From the IMG/VR virus record IMGVR_UViG_3300027973_000028, positions 1-64,000 of that record: a DNA stretch of 64,000 nt; one strand, written 5' to 3'. A program made the translations under genes and the position numbers. Positions 30,552 through 39,432 of the stretch are shown one piece after another (position 1 is the stretch's first letter; the number at the start of each line of letters is the position of its first letter). Under the pieces are notes generated by a model. That model worked only from the letters and a program-made list of their open reading frames with translations. It ran no database searches and had not been told where the DNA came from. The DNA comes from a virus.

Positions 30552-30830
30552 CTAGTCCAATTCTAAAGGCATCACTATTATTGGAGTTTGGTCGCCAATC
30601 CAAGCCCCAATGCAATTATACTCAATGTATTCTACCGCCTCTTCGTAGCTCATTCCATCCCTAGCTATGCAGACGTCAATCATTTTTTCCCAAGAATAAA
30701 CAGCTAACAAAGGTTGGTTTATTCTTTGTGACAAACCGATTAATGATTCATCAAAACCATCCATTAAAACAACACTTTCTTTTATGTCATTTAAATATTG
30801 ATTTATTTTTTTTCGCAATGATAGTGACAT
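30552..30830 (-). CDS. Conserved phage protein, 92 aa
   Basis: 92 residues: helical N-terminus, DGFDESLIGLSQRINQPLLA, VYSWEKMIDVCIARDGMSYE and EAVEYIEYNCIGAWIGDQTP. The pattern 'FDxxixGixxR...vYdxxkcixilmxrdGMsxeEAxEyxxyN.xGaxvGexTPi' is one I know from many unannotated phage proteins. No enzymatic motif; probably a small alpha/beta protein. Five bases upstream of the glycosylase-like gene. Confidence 0.65.
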   Translation of the reverse strand: MSLSLRKKINQYLNDIKESVVLMDGFDESLIGLSQRINQPLLAVYSWEKMIDVCIARDGMSYEEAVEYIEYNCIGAWIGDQTPIIVMPLELD

Positions 30831-30884
30831 TTAAATTATTTTTTAAACTCTTGAAATTTTTTATTGCCTACACCAAAATATTTT

Positions 30885-31457
30885 CTAGTTTGCATTTTTA
30901 ATTTCCTTAAAGAATGTTGTTGATATTATTTTATTTCCACTTATAATTTCTTCTGCTCTATGAATTAAATGAGAGGGAAGTAATACTAAACTATTCTCTA
31001 TAGGCTTAACAGTAATTTTTAATTCTGGAAAAAATAAATTACCACCTTCAAAATCTTGATTAACATAATAAACGGCTGTGTAAGTCATCTTTTTTTCTTC
31101 ATCTGAAGAAAATAAATCATTATGATCCATAAAAAAATTTCCAGGATTATAAAGTGATATCATACCGCAGTATTGACTATTCTCCCATTGACTGACGTGA
31201 GTTGTGTTTAGTGTTAAATTTAACACTTTTATCATTTGTTCATTTAAGGAGGATACAATTTCATACAAAATTGGATTGCTACTATCTATAGCTTTTACCC
31301 AAAAATTGTGTGAGTCAAAATCATTTTTTTTAAAAGGATTGTTTTGATAACTAAAAAAATCTAAATTATTAATCTGATTTAAAATTAAATCTTTAAATTT
31401 TTTATGAAGAGAAAAAAAATTTTCAATACGATAAATACCATTACCTAAATGTTGCAC
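30885..31457 (-). CDS. Prolyl-4-hydroxylase-like Fe(II)/2OG oxygenase
   Basis: 190 residues. FFMDHNDLFSSDEEKK contains the HxD pair and YYVNQDFEGGNLFFPELKIT with LLPSHLIHRAEEIISGNKII the remainder of the core with the distal His. The Arg expected about ten residues after the distal His appears as Lys (GNKIISTT), so 2-oxoglutarate binding may be altered. It is similar in order to the oxygenase at 13040-13750 ('FYINDDYKGGELFFPEYD'). One base separates it from the thermonuclease gene upstream. Confidence 0.75.
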   Translation of the reverse strand: MQHLGNGIYRIENFFSLHKKFKDLILNQINNLDFFSYQNNPFKKNDFDSHNFWVKAIDSSNPILYEIVSSLNEQMIKVLNLTLNTTHVSQWENSQYCGMISLYNPGNFFMDHNDLFSSDEEKKMTYTAVYYVNQDFEGGNLFFPELKITVKPIENSLVLLPSHLIHRAEEIISGNKIISTTFFKEIKNAN

Positions 31458-31859
31458 TTACGCCTTCTTAAATTCCTCAAAAGTTTTATCGCCTACTCCA
31501 AAGTATTCTCTAGCTAATCCAGCTTTAACGATTTCGGTATTAAGGCATTCGCCAGCTTCGTTCCATACTCTAGCCAGAATTCTGCCGTACTTCTCATTCT
31601 TGTCTAGGATAGTTTCGATCTTTACTTTATTATTAGCTTTCTTAATCCATTGATCAGTAAACTCTTTTGCAGCAAGCCCCATCTTCTTTTCTTCTAGATT
31701 TGTAGTGCGGCTTTCTGGTGTATTAACACCATATAATCTGACACTCTTTGGTCCAATGTGAACTTCAAAACCAAGATCTATCTTAATCTTGAATGTGTCT
31801 CCGTCTACTATCTTAACCACTTCTGCATTGTAAAGGTAAACATTAAATTGATCTGACAT
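31458..31859 (-). CDS. Thermonuclease-like (SNase) protein
   Basis: 133 residues with EVVKIVDGDTFKIKIDLGFE, SVRLYGVNTPESRT, LAAKEFTDQWIKKA, KYGRILARVW and LNTEIVKAGLAREYFG: a complete staphylococcal-nuclease fold with Asp of DGDTF, Arg and Glu of 'RLYGVNTPE', and Arg of 'YGRILA'. It lacks a signal peptide, so it works inside the cell, probably degrading host nucleic acid for phage synthesis. A related fold is embedded in the tail-operon protein at the right edge of the window. Confidence 0.88.
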   Translation of the reverse strand: MSDQFNVYLYNAEVVKIVDGDTFKIKIDLGFEVHIGPKSVRLYGVNTPESRTTNLEEKKMGLAAKEFTDQWIKKANNKVKIETILDKNEKYGRILARVWNEAGECLNTEIVKAGLAREYFGVGDKTFEEFKKA

Positions 31860-31860
31860 T

Positions 31861-32664
31861 TTAATCTCTTTCTATTCCTAGTTGATCGCAGGCTTTGCGA
31901 AATATTTCTTGACTTACTTTGAACTTACTATCTGCTTCACTATATCCTTCACCCGGTTTTGGTGATGATGCATGCCAGCTATGACCGATTGACACACTAC
32001 CATCATACACCACATTGTAGCCACGATGACGTGCAAAATACGAACACCAAGTTTCTTCGTAGTAGTGAGGTGTTGGCAGGAACGCGCCCAATACTCCTGG
32101 ATACATTCTTTGATATTCGCGATCACTTGTTAAACTAGTCCATACTGATCTTCTAATGAAGTAAGCGGACCCAGATACCGTGACACAATTTACCCTATCC
32201 TTAAAAAGATTATCGTTTGGATCATGCTGCTTCCAACCCCTATGTTTTGGAGCCGTATTAGTCCCTACAATGCCAGCATGTGTTATGTAACCATTTTCGT
32301 CTCTTTGTTTCGGGCCAAGAATATGTATATCTTGATTCTCATCAAATATTTTTTGAACATTTATTAGATCCTGAGTAGTAAGCCAAACATCTGCGTTCAA
32401 TAAACAAATTATATCACCAGCTCCGTAAGTTGCCATCCCATTGCATGCAAGAGAATAGCCTATGTTTTGATTATTCCAACCTGCAGTTATCTTATATGTA
32501 AGTCTATTTTCTTCTATCCAAGGCCAACTTCCGTCGGAAGATCCATTGTCTGATATGTAAAGATTCCATATCTTATTTTGTTCATTAAGATCACTATGAA
32601 GTGAATCTAAAAAACGTTTAAGTAAATCTTTTGTATTGTAATTTACTACACATAAATCAATCAT
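31861..32664 (-). CDS. GT2-family glycosyltransferase, rhamnosyltransferase-like
   Basis: 267 residues from ATG 32664; the in-frame TTG at 32673 would overlap the previous gene. IDLCVVNYNTKDLLKRFLDS, LYISDNGSSDGSWPWIEE, NIGYSLACNGMA and IICLLNADVWLTTQDL give the GT-A order with a 'NAD' metal site. TPHYYEETWCSYFARHRGYN is the ED-type catalytic base region. It resembles dTDP-rhamnosyltransferases. Second GT2 enzyme of the window. Transfers a sugar to an unknown phage or host acceptor. Confidence 0.8.
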   Translation of the reverse strand: MIDLCVVNYNTKDLLKRFLDSLHSDLNEQNKIWNLYISDNGSSDGSWPWIEENRLTYKITAGWNNQNIGYSLACNGMATYGAGDIICLLNADVWLTTQDLINVQKIFDENQDIHILGPKQRDENGYITHAGIVGTNTAPKHRGWKQHDPNDNLFKDRVNCVTVSGSAYFIRRSVWTSLTSDREYQRMYPGVLGAFLPTPHYYEETWCSYFARHRGYNVVYDGSVSIGHSWHASSPKPGEGYSEADSKFKVSQEIFRKACDQLGIERD

Positions 32665-32666
32665 TT

Positions 32667-32909
32667 TTACCAACTATCATCGTCATTGTTATTTTGCTTG
32701 CTAATAAATTGATTTTCATTAATTGATTTTACAGCTTCTTCTTTAATGTGTAAAATATTTAATCTTTCTTTTTCATCTTTAACAACAGATAAATAATTTG
32801 ATAATGCGTTTGATATAACAAGCATTTCATCTATTGTTGTTACCAGATACGTTTGACCTGATTCAAGTTTAATATTTATTTTTTTCTTTTCGTTTATTTT
32901 TTTAGCCAT
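32667..32909 (-). CDS. Small hypothetical protein, 80 aa
   Basis: 80 residues: basic N-terminus, KINIKLESGQTYLVTTIDEM then a Leu/Ile-rich helix and an Asn/Asp tail. 'LvtTidEmlviSNaLsnYLsv' has the same layout as the small proteins at 10660-10872 and 19387-19599. Two bases separate it from the GT2 gene. Function unknown. Confidence 0.5.
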   Translation of the reverse strand: MAKKINEKKKINIKLESGQTYLVTTIDEMLVISNALSNYLSVVKDEKERLNILHIKEEAVKSINENQFISKQNNNDDDSW

Positions 32910-32914
32910 TATTC

Positions 32915-33157
32915 CTACTTATTTTTAATTTTTACCTTTTTATCATCTAAATCAAAACCACCGATTTTATTTGGATCGTACCTATGAAGACATATGTTGT
33001 CGGTATCAGGTTCAAATGTAACAAAAAATATGTTTTTATCTTGATCCGTTAACCCGTCTGGGGCCGGAGATTCAATGGCTATTTTTGAAGAAGAGCATCC
33101 GTAAACTTGACTATGGTTTTTATATACTACAATATAATTTAACTTAGACGCTGGCAC
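32915..33157 (-). CDS. Small hypothetical protein, 80 aa
   Basis: 80 residues from GTG 33157 (AAAGGTAAA lies upstream). MPASKLNYIVVYKNHSQVYG, then KNIFFVTFEPDTDNICLHRY and DDKKVKIKNK; beta-rich, soluble, no motif. A 17-codon frame starting in the previous stop (ATGA at 33203) precedes it and may be a leader peptide. No function can be given. Confidence 0.5.
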   Translation of the reverse strand: MPASKLNYIVVYKNHSQVYGCSSSKIAIESPAPDGLTDQDKNIFFVTFEPDTDNICLHRYDPNKIGGFDLDDKKVKIKNK

Positions 33158-33199
33158 TTGTGTTTACCTTTACTGTTTTTATTTTTTTAAAAGATTTTT

Positions 33200-33370
33200 T
33201 CATAACAAAGAAAATATAATCAAACCAAATATTAATGGAGTAGCAAGAGCGAGTGAAACGGAAACTATTCTTGTTCTTTTGTCTTTAGATGTTTGATTAA
33301 GTATCTGCATAGCTATTGTCCAGTTCAAACAGACTGTCAATAATAAAGATAATAATAAATTTTTATACAT
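33200..33370 (-). CDS. Small membrane protein, 56 aa
   Basis: ATG 33370 to TGA 33200-33202. The product has two hydrophobic helices (about residues 3-23 and 35-55) joined by NQTSKDKRTR, a hairpin with the loop probably in the cytoplasm. It overlaps the thyX stop by eight bases and fills a 205-base gap. Inner-membrane location is clear from composition; the role (for example superinfection control) is not known. Confidence 0.55.
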   Translation of the reverse strand: MYKNLLLSLLLTVCLNWTIAMQILNQTSKDKRTRIVSVSLALATPLIFGLIIFSLL

Positions 33371-34085
33371 AACTACCTAATAGACTTGATAGTGAAACCG
33401 GAAAGTGTGGACTTATTAAGTCTTTTACAGATTCCGCATACTCAGTTATTTCATGTTGAGCGTCTTCGGCCAATCTTTGATTCAAGAACAAAGCTATTGA
33501 CTGCAAGCTACAAGACCATCTATATACAACATGCATGGCGTACGCTGGCAGGAATAAACGCGCTTGCTCTGGAGCAGCTCCGTTATCCATCGCCAACCTA
33601 TATAAAGCTTCTCCCTGTTCAATATACTTCTTTAACTCTTCAGTCAAAATTGAACCAGTCCAAGGGTCTATGGGACCGCCAGATCCTTGTTTCTTGTTGT
33701 CTGGAGCAAGTCTCCATTCGTTTAATTTTGGTATATAAAATTCTGGTTCCATTGTCACGTATCTGCGTGACGATTCATTCCATGAATCCATTGTATGATC
33801 AGAGCCGACAACATATTTCCAATGTTGTCTAGCAACAAGCAACGGTGCCTTAAATTCAAATGTAGCGAATGCGTGCCTAAACGGAGACATGTGATTTTCT
33901 CTTGCAAGAAAATTTATTAGTCTAGCGTCGTCTGTCGACATTTGGGAACTTTCTTTTGCAAACGAAGCTCTTGCCGCATTTGCAACAGAAAGATCAGATC
34001 CCATAACATCAACTAATCTAACATAGCCATTATCTAAAACGACTATAGATTTTCCTATATTATTAGTATCTTCCATAGGATACAT
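33363..34085 (-). CDS. thyX: Flavin-dependent thymidylate synthase
   Basis: 240 residues. HMSPFRHAFATFEFKAPLLV and ARQHWKYVVGSDHTMDSWNE followed by SSRRYVTMEPEFY match ThyX, whose signature is RHRxxSxNxxSxRY; here it is the longer variant with an insertion. QARLFLPAYAMHVVYRWSCS and the C-terminal FLNQRLAEDAQHEI supply the FAD and dUMP residues. It makes dTMP from dUMP using methylene-tetrahydrofolate, feeding DNA synthesis with the RNR encoded eight bases upstream. Confidence 0.9.
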   Translation of the reverse strand: MYPMEDTNNIGKSIVVLDNGYVRLVDVMGSDLSVANAARASFAKESSQMSTDDARLINFLARENHMSPFRHAFATFEFKAPLLVARQHWKYVVGSDHTMDSWNESSRRYVTMEPEFYIPKLNEWRLAPDNKKQGSGGPIDPWTGSILTEELKKYIEQGEALYRLAMDNGAAPEQARLFLPAYAMHVVYRWSCSLQSIALFLNQRLAEDAQHEITEYAESVKDLISPHFPVSLSSLLGSYV

Positions 34086-34093
34086 TATACCAT

Positions 34094-36205
34094 CTAATTG
34101 GCTTTTGAGTTATCCTTTATGAATTTAATTTCACAAGAATCAGTAGTACAGTATCTTTCACCAATTGCATCTGATGCCATCCCAGCATATACTCCAGTTA
34201 AATCTATAGCGAATAGCTTTGAAGTAGCATCCGTATATTCTTTTTCTGATATTTGAGTGTAAGGCATTTGTGGATAAGTATGGTTTCCGCTCGGCAAAAA
34301 TGACACCGTCTTTAATTGCCCGTCATACATATGGAGTACTGTACCTACGTGCTCAGATTCTGTATCTTTATCAAAAGATATTGTTACAGAAACAGAATTG
34401 TCAGACCAATATCTTTGGGCGGTTGCTGCTAAAGACATTTTTTCAAAAATTGTAACGTCACGCTCTGCTCTTTCTGCATCTGACTTAATCGGAAAGTATA
34501 CTACTGATGTTGTATCAGGAGATTCAGAAGCTGGCTCAACCGTATAGTTTGCCATTTTGAATAGAGGTAACATTGGGTCTTCGTTTGCGAACCTAATAGT
34601 TCTATTAAAATACTTTCCGCCTGGGGTCCAATGCACACCTGGTGATTCGCCTGCAAGAATTGAAACAGTTCCAGAGGGTTTAATAGTTGTCATTTTAATG
34701 GATTCTCTAATTCCCAACCACTCAGAGTAAACATTATCATAACGCTGGATAGTTCTATAGCCTTGGTCCATCCATTCGCGAAGAGCTGGGACTCCAACTC
34801 TATCGGCAAAGTTTGCTACGCCCGACATAGACGCACCTATTCTACGATTACGTTGCATGATGGCATTAGTCTCTTCCCAATGGGTTGGTAGCAGAGTCAC
34901 GGTCTTTGCATATAGGTAGGCAAACTTTAATGTGCGCTTATAGTCCTCTAGGCTGTCATGCCTATTGAGATAGGTCTCCACAAGCGTACAGCACTCGTAG
35001 GACTCTAGAGACTGCTCTGCACAGGGGTTATAGCCGGCTACTCTATGGTCCTTATTGTTTGGTGGATCAGCTAAGCGGCCGTATTTGCGAGACATGTCCA
35101 TCCATAGAACTCCAGGCTCACCGTTAAGAGATATACCCTCTACTATGCTGGAAAGATCTGCTCCGACCGCTGTTTCAACGGAGTTGTTAGACATCCAGCC
35201 CCATCCTGGAGCCGATGAATCATACGAGTTTCGGTCAGGGAATCTTTCTGAATTTTTTAAATTTAAGAAATCTTGATCGTCCAAGCGACCAATCAACAAT
35301 TCTGCTGATCGACGCACATTTCCAGACACAACGCATACACCTATAACGTTTCCGATGTCAGCTATATCTATACGAGTTAGCTTCTCTCCACTGCGTCCAG
35401 AAAACATTTTACGAATATGTTTATGTAGCTTTTCAAGTGGCTCGTGACCAGCAGCTACTCCACCAAATGTTTTAATGGGCGTGCCAGCTGGACGGATTAC
35501 GCTGTAGTCAAAATCAACTGCGTCTTGTTCTGGTTTTAGATATGAATTTAACAATAGAGCTGTTGAATCGACCCAGCCTTCTCTTGTATCAGGAATAACG
35601 ATTGGTTTAATTACCTCTAAGACCTTTGGCTTAAAGATCGTAAAATCTTTGTCGGCACCTTTGTCATCAAATCCTACACCAACACCCAACATTGAAGCTT
35701 CCATAAGAAATGCGAAAGGTTTTGCTGGGTTAAACTTATTCATTTCTGCGGTGGAAACAAAGGCGCAGTTTTGTAGAGCCGCCGAATTCTTTTGTATATT
35801 TACGATGTTTGTTCCCATAGCCCAAAGACCACGACCAGGTGGTGTCCATTTGAGGTTAAACAATCTATCAAATGCTTCCTTTGCAGAGGCTTGAGCCTTT
35901 GCATCATTCCATGGAAGGCGATTTTTTTTACAGTGATCTTTTTGGAGGGAGTACATTCCATTGATAACTCTTTCGCAAACATCAACCCACGTTTCTTTTG
36001 TGCCATCTTCCTTAAGTCTTGAGTAAGTGCGTAAAAAGGTTATTTCTCCAACAGAATTTCCAGCTGCATCCCTATAGCCAAATGGAACTACTTTATCTTT
36101 ATATCCAGTAACAAATTCATCTGTCAGTCTAAAAGAAAACATCGATGCCTGCTTTGGGGCGGCGTATGCTATATCTGGATTACCATTTTCTATCTCTAAT
36201 GACAT
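34094..36205 (-). CDS. Class II (B12-dependent) monomeric ribonucleotide reductase
   Basis: 703 residues, close to the 739 of Lactobacillus RTPR. The active-site cysteines are recognisable: AALQNCAFVST (about residue 146), NPCAEQSLESYECCTLVE (about 394-411, radical Cys and the partner Cys with Glu) and the C-terminal redox pair RYCTTDSCEIKF (about 685-692). ICVVSGNVRRSAELLIG-type sequence and the later 'TIKPSGTVSILAGESPGVH' phosphate loop also fit. It reduces ribonucleoside triphosphates with adenosylcobalamin, so the host must supply or take up B12. Operon with thyX. No in-frame CGG. Confidence 0.93.
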   Translation of the reverse strand: MSLEIENGNPDIAYAAPKQASMFSFRLTDEFVTGYKDKVVPFGYRDAAGNSVGEITFLRTYSRLKEDGTKETWVDVCERVINGMYSLQKDHCKKNRLPWNDAKAQASAKEAFDRLFNLKWTPPGRGLWAMGTNIVNIQKNSAALQNCAFVSTAEMNKFNPAKPFAFLMEASMLGVGVGFDDKGADKDFTIFKPKVLEVIKPIVIPDTREGWVDSTALLLNSYLKPEQDAVDFDYSVIRPAGTPIKTFGGVAAGHEPLEKLHKHIRKMFSGRSGEKLTRIDIADIGNVIGVCVVSGNVRRSAELLIGRLDDQDFLNLKNSERFPDRNSYDSSAPGWGWMSNNSVETAVGADLSSIVEGISLNGEPGVLWMDMSRKYGRLADPPNNKDHRVAGYNPCAEQSLESYECCTLVETYLNRHDSLEDYKRTLKFAYLYAKTVTLLPTHWEETNAIMQRNRRIGASMSGVANFADRVGVPALREWMDQGYRTIQRYDNVYSEWLGIRESIKMTTIKPSGTVSILAGESPGVHWTPGGKYFNRTIRFANEDPMLPLFKMANYTVEPASESPDTTSVVYFPIKSDAERAERDVTIFEKMSLAATAQRYWSDNSVSVTISFDKDTESEHVGTVLHMYDGQLKTVSFLPSGNHTYPQMPYTQISEKEYTDATSKLFAIDLTGVYAGMASDAIGERYCTTDSCEIKFIKDNSKAN

Positions 36206-36217
36206 TATATATATCTC

Positions 36218-36922
36218 CTATCTAAGTATAGTTATTTTTTTTACGTATTTTTGATTTAACTTTTGTAATTCTGTACTTTTTATTTTTATTATTTCATCGA
36301 TCTTATAAACTTTGTGTATTTCTTTTTCAAAAAAATAACCACTTCTCCAATTAAACACTTTGTTAACATTGCTTTTATGTTTGACAAACATATTACATAT
36401 TATAGCACCGCCATATGCTTTTACTAGATTAAAAAATTTTATCTCCAATTCTTTTGCGTTATCTTCATTCAAATCAGAAACTTCTTTTGCTCTATTATAA
36501 AGCCAATTAAATGCTTGTCTAGTTAATGGTGATACATCTATCGGGTCTACGACGCCTAACTTAATAATTTGATTTCTATCTTTTATGATTTTTATATCTT
36601 CTTTAATATTTTCTTTAAATAATTCAAACCAATCTCTTTCATTGAACTGTGTCCAAGCTGTACACCAAAACAAAAGTTTATCTGGAGGAGTAGGAATAGT
36701 AGTGCCCTCTAGTAGAGGTAGCATTGTTGCACAACTTATAGTTTTTTTTACAAAGGCTTTTCTTTGCTCTTCTGTAAGTCCTTTTGAACCAGACATTTTC
36801 CACAGTTTTTTTATGTGGCTATCCCAATCAGATGCACCTAAAAATAAATTTAAATATTTTTCTGCTGTATCAAAAGGTATCGTGTCTTCATTGATTACCT
36901 TTTCAAGAGCATCTAAATACAT
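36218..36922 (-). CDS. Hypothetical protein, 234 aa
   Basis: 234 residues, mostly helical, with aromatic-rich segments (AEKYLNLFLGASDWDSHIKK, LLFWCTAWTQFNERDWFELF) and a Lys-rich C-terminus (KLNQKYVKKITILR). No catalytic motif or membrane helix. It is the first gene of the metabolic unit after the double hairpin at 36976-37029, twelve bases upstream of the RNR gene, and may be an RNR- or replication-associated factor. Not assignable. Confidence 0.55.
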   Translation of the reverse strand: MYLDALEKVINEDTIPFDTAEKYLNLFLGASDWDSHIKKLWKMSGSKGLTEEQRKAFVKKTISCATMLPLLEGTTIPTPPDKLLFWCTAWTQFNERDWFELFKENIKEDIKIIKDRNQIIKLGVVDPIDVSPLTRQAFNWLYNRAKEVSDLNEDNAKELEIKFFNLVKAYGGAIICNMFVKHKSNVNKVFNWRSGYFFEKEIHKVYKIDEIIKIKSTELQKLNQKYVKKITILR

Positions 36923-36975
36923 TTATAATCCTTAATAAAATACTCAAAACCTATAAAAATGATCCATATAAACAG

Positions 36976-37029
36976 CAATCCCGCCTGGGATCAGACGGGA
37001 TTGTTGTAGCCGTGCTATTAGTATAGCAC
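36976..37029 (-). terminator. Double hairpin between tail operon and metabolic genes
   Basis: GTGCTAT (37012-37018) pairs with ATAGCAC (37023-37029), loop of four; CAATCCCG (36976-36983) pairs with CGGGATTG (36996-37003), loop of twelve. Read leftward they follow the stop at 37052 and the second ends in TGCTGTTTATAT. They form the end of the 27-kb tail operon; the T-run is modest, so some read-through or RNA-end protection is possible. Confidence 0.55.
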
Positions 37030-37051
37030 AGAATATATTTTTCGGTGATGC

Positions 37052-37660
37052 TTACAATGCTTTTGCTGAGTCCAAACCTTTGTATTCCAGCACTTTGTTT
37101 CTGCCATATTCCGATTCTGTATTTGCTTGACCATAGCCTGAAGTGAATACTGCTGCACTTGTTACACCGTGAACATCATTTGGTCTAAAAACACCGAAGG
37201 ATGCTGGTGCGCCTTGAGCTTCTGTTCTTGCAGCGTGACCAGTGCTTGCAAATATATTTGCTGATGTAACACCATCAAATATATAGTTATTGTAACTATA
37301 GTCACTTACTCTATCGGCATGTCCGAAGCTAGAAGGAAACGCTGCTGCCCCTGCTAAGCCTTTAAATTCAAATGGCTTAAAGCGAGCTCCCTCATAGTCA
37401 GACCCATCTGCAAATGTACCTGCTAGTGGAGTTGTTCCAACATAAAGTGTCGAGCCAGTAAATAGTTGTGATAAAAGAACATTTCCTGGATGACGACCAG
37501 TGCCTGGGACATGATGATTGTCTGGAGCTCCATCCAAAAGACCCTTAGCAAATAGTGGGTAAAATGAATATGTGCCAGCCGTACCCTTGAATACGTTCAC
37601 CATATCTGCAGTAGAACGACCCTTCAATACTGGTCTTGGACCTACGTAAAAGGTTGCCAT
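37052..37660 (-). CDS. Probable virion structural protein, 202 aa
   Basis: 202 residues, Gly/Ala/Phe/Tyr-rich, beginning MATFYVGPRPVLKGRSTADM, with NHHVPGTGRHPGNVLLSQLF and several SYGxxxR/E-type repeats: VSDYSYNNYIFDGV, AARTEAQGAPASFGVF and TESEYGRNKVLEY. Small proteins starting '(Y/F)VGPRPVLKGR' recur as structural proteins in aquatic myoviruses. A near-consensus AAGGAGAT ribosome-binding site and following hairpins suggest very high expression, as for a head-decoration or fibre protein. Confidence 0.6.
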   Translation of the reverse strand: MATFYVGPRPVLKGRSTADMVNVFKGTAGTYSFYPLFAKGLLDGAPDNHHVPGTGRHPGNVLLSQLFTGSTLYVGTTPLAGTFADGSDYEGARFKPFEFKGLAGAAAFPSSFGHADRVSDYSYNNYIFDGVTSANIFASTGHAARTEAQGAPASFGVFRPNDVHGVTSAAVFTSGYGQANTESEYGRNKVLEYKGLDSAKAL

Positions 37661-37730
37661 ATGAGATATCTCCTTATTGTATAATGCGGTTTACACTATC
37701 TATAGTAAAATGATTTTTGGTTTTTAACCA
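37661..37730 (-). promoter_or_regulatory. Leader of the structural gene at 37052-37660
   Basis: A 70-base gap, A+T-rich, with TTATAC as a possible -10 about 20 bases before the AAGGAGAT ribosome-binding site; no convincing -35 at 17 bases. An imperfect palindrome ACTAT-CT-ATAGT lies at 37695-37706. Probably a separate late promoter for an abundant protein, but it cannot be fixed from sequence alone. Confidence 0.3.
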
Positions 37731-38990
37731 TTAATCATATTGAATTCTTAGATCACAAAGCACGGGTGCAGTTTTATCCTCTAACATGCTTAATGTAACC
37801 TCTATCCATACACTGGATGAAGCTCCTGGATTTGTAGTGCTGTAGTTTCCGGCATCGTCGTAAATAACCCTATAGCTAAAGGCATTTGACATCTGGCTCA
37901 AGGGAACATTATAGATTACTGGGTCTACACTAATTATATTATTAATTAAAGAACCGTCTGGAGGAGTAAACTTAATTATAGTTTTACCAGATGGCAAAAA
38001 TTTATCATATCTTACATCAAGATCAGAAAGGCCATATGTATATATATAATTTCCAGCCTCCTGCATATAGCTTCTCTGTACCATCTTAATTCTTATTGCT
38101 GTAATTTCTTTATCTGGGAAGTAAAAAGAAAGTGGGCCAGAGTTATATATGGTATCCGACCCAGAAACAAGCCATCCACCAGGTGGGACTTTGCCCACCG
38201 CTGTGCTAACTCCATTATAAAGAGAAGAAGAGTTTAATGGCAGCCAAGAGTCGGACTCTGTTAATGTTGGATTTAATTTTGTTGTATATTCTATTGAAGA
38301 AATATCGACTGAGTATACAGGAAATGGGTTAAATTTAATACAGTTTGTTTTTGTTGATCCAGTAAATTCAGATGGTATTTTTACGTAAAACATCATCTGA
38401 GCCCCGGAAGGAGAAGTGGACTGTGTAATTATATTACGTTTCCAAATTTTATCTGGATTATCTATTATTGCATTGAATGTTGGAGTGGTGTTGACTATGG
38501 CTCCAGCGGCGTCAACGCCTGCATAATTATTTTGTATAAATGTTTTAAAGAAATCTGGAATAACTTGAGAAGAAGAAGCACCGGAGGTGTGAAACTTTAA
38601 CTTTGAATTTGAAGATCCGCTAACCTTTGGAAGTGTTATTACATTATAGTATGGATCTAGGCTCAATAGATTTGTGGTAGAAATAGAAAAACTTGTTCCA
38701 ACAAAATTTACATAATCAAGCTGTGAGAAAGAATATATTGATAGGGTATTTGTTTCATTTTCAAGTGCCTCAACTCTATCGACAAGATCGTCAACTGCAC
38801 TAACTAGGTATGCTTGGTCCTTCAAGACTCTTTGAAATGCTTCAGAAAGTTTGTGATCAAGAATATTTGATTTATTATATAAGTATAAAAGATCTTTATA
38901 ATTTTCTTCAATTCTTTGATTGTATTCAGAGCTGTCTACTGGACCCCTATATTGCACATTTCTTTTCTGTGTATTAATTGAATCTGCCAT
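37731..38990 (-). CDS. Tail/baseplate-associated structural protein, 419 aa (paralogue series)
   Basis: 419 residues: N-terminal coiled coil (about residues 20-80, EYNQRIEENYKDLLYLYNKS and later ALENET), then beta domains. EITAIRIKMVQRSYMQEAGN plus YIYTYGLSDLDVRYDKF is a signature shared with the proteins at 39433, 41568 and 43475 ('I..i.l.Q..Y......y.Y..GL.dl'). This looks like a discoidin-like beta-sandwich repeated across a set of structural paralogues. Likely part of baseplate or fibre network. No enzymatic motif. Confidence 0.65.
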   Translation of the reverse strand: MADSINTQKRNVQYRGPVDSSEYNQRIEENYKDLLYLYNKSNILDHKLSEAFQRVLKDQAYLVSAVDDLVDRVEALENETNTLSIYSFSQLDYVNFVGTSFSISTTNLLSLDPYYNVITLPKVSGSSNSKLKFHTSGASSSQVIPDFFKTFIQNNYAGVDAAGAIVNTTPTFNAIIDNPDKIWKRNIITQSTSPSGAQMMFYVKIPSEFTGSTKTNCIKFNPFPVYSVDISSIEYTTKLNPTLTESDSWLPLNSSSLYNGVSTAVGKVPPGGWLVSGSDTIYNSGPLSFYFPDKEITAIRIKMVQRSYMQEAGNYIYTYGLSDLDVRYDKFLPSGKTIIKFTPPDGSLINNIISVDPVIYNVPLSQMSNAFSYRVIYDDAGNYSTTNPGASSSVWIEVTLSMLEDKTAPVLCDLRIQYD

Positions 38991-38991
38991 A

Positions 38992-39393
38992 TTAAATCCT
39001 ATTTTCTAAAAATTTTATTTTACTCTGAAGCCTAGATAATTTTCCTGTAATTTTTACAATATCATTTATACTTATACTAGACGCAATTGGCGTTGCGGCA
39101 TTACTCAATGAGTACGCAGTAACTCCTTCGGGTTCAACGTTTACCCCATCAACAAGCACTTCCTCTTCAACCAGGGAAAATATCTTACCATTAATGGCTA
39201 CAGAATAACTATCGCAAACTGCACCTATTGAATCCAATTGATTATTGATCCTATTGAAGTCGGCAAGTAAAGAATTGATTTCTAAATTTTCTTTTTTGCT
39301 ATTTCTAGTTCCTCTATATTTCTGTCTAAATCTAGAAAAAAGAGGTTCTATCAGTCTTTTCGTATGAGATTGTTTTGTGTAAGTTATTGGCAT
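38992..39393 (-). CDS. Small structural protein, 133 aa
   Basis: 133 residues: basic helical start (HTKRLIEPLFSRFRQKYRGT), a helix-rich linker, a central beta section (YSVAINGKIFSLVEEEVLVD) and a final coiled coil (LSRLQSKIKFLENRI). It lies one base from its downstream neighbour within the tail operon. Possibly an adaptor between the large paralogous proteins. Function inferred from position. Confidence 0.55.
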   Translation of the reverse strand: MPITYTKQSHTKRLIEPLFSRFRQKYRGTRNSKKENLEINSLLADFNRINNQLDSIGAVCDSYSVAINGKIFSLVEEEVLVDGVNVEPEGVTAYSLSNAATPIASSISINDIVKITGKLSRLQSKIKFLENRI

Positions 39394-39432
39394 TTAATTC
39401 TTCCTAATCAATTAGTACCAGAAACACTGGCT

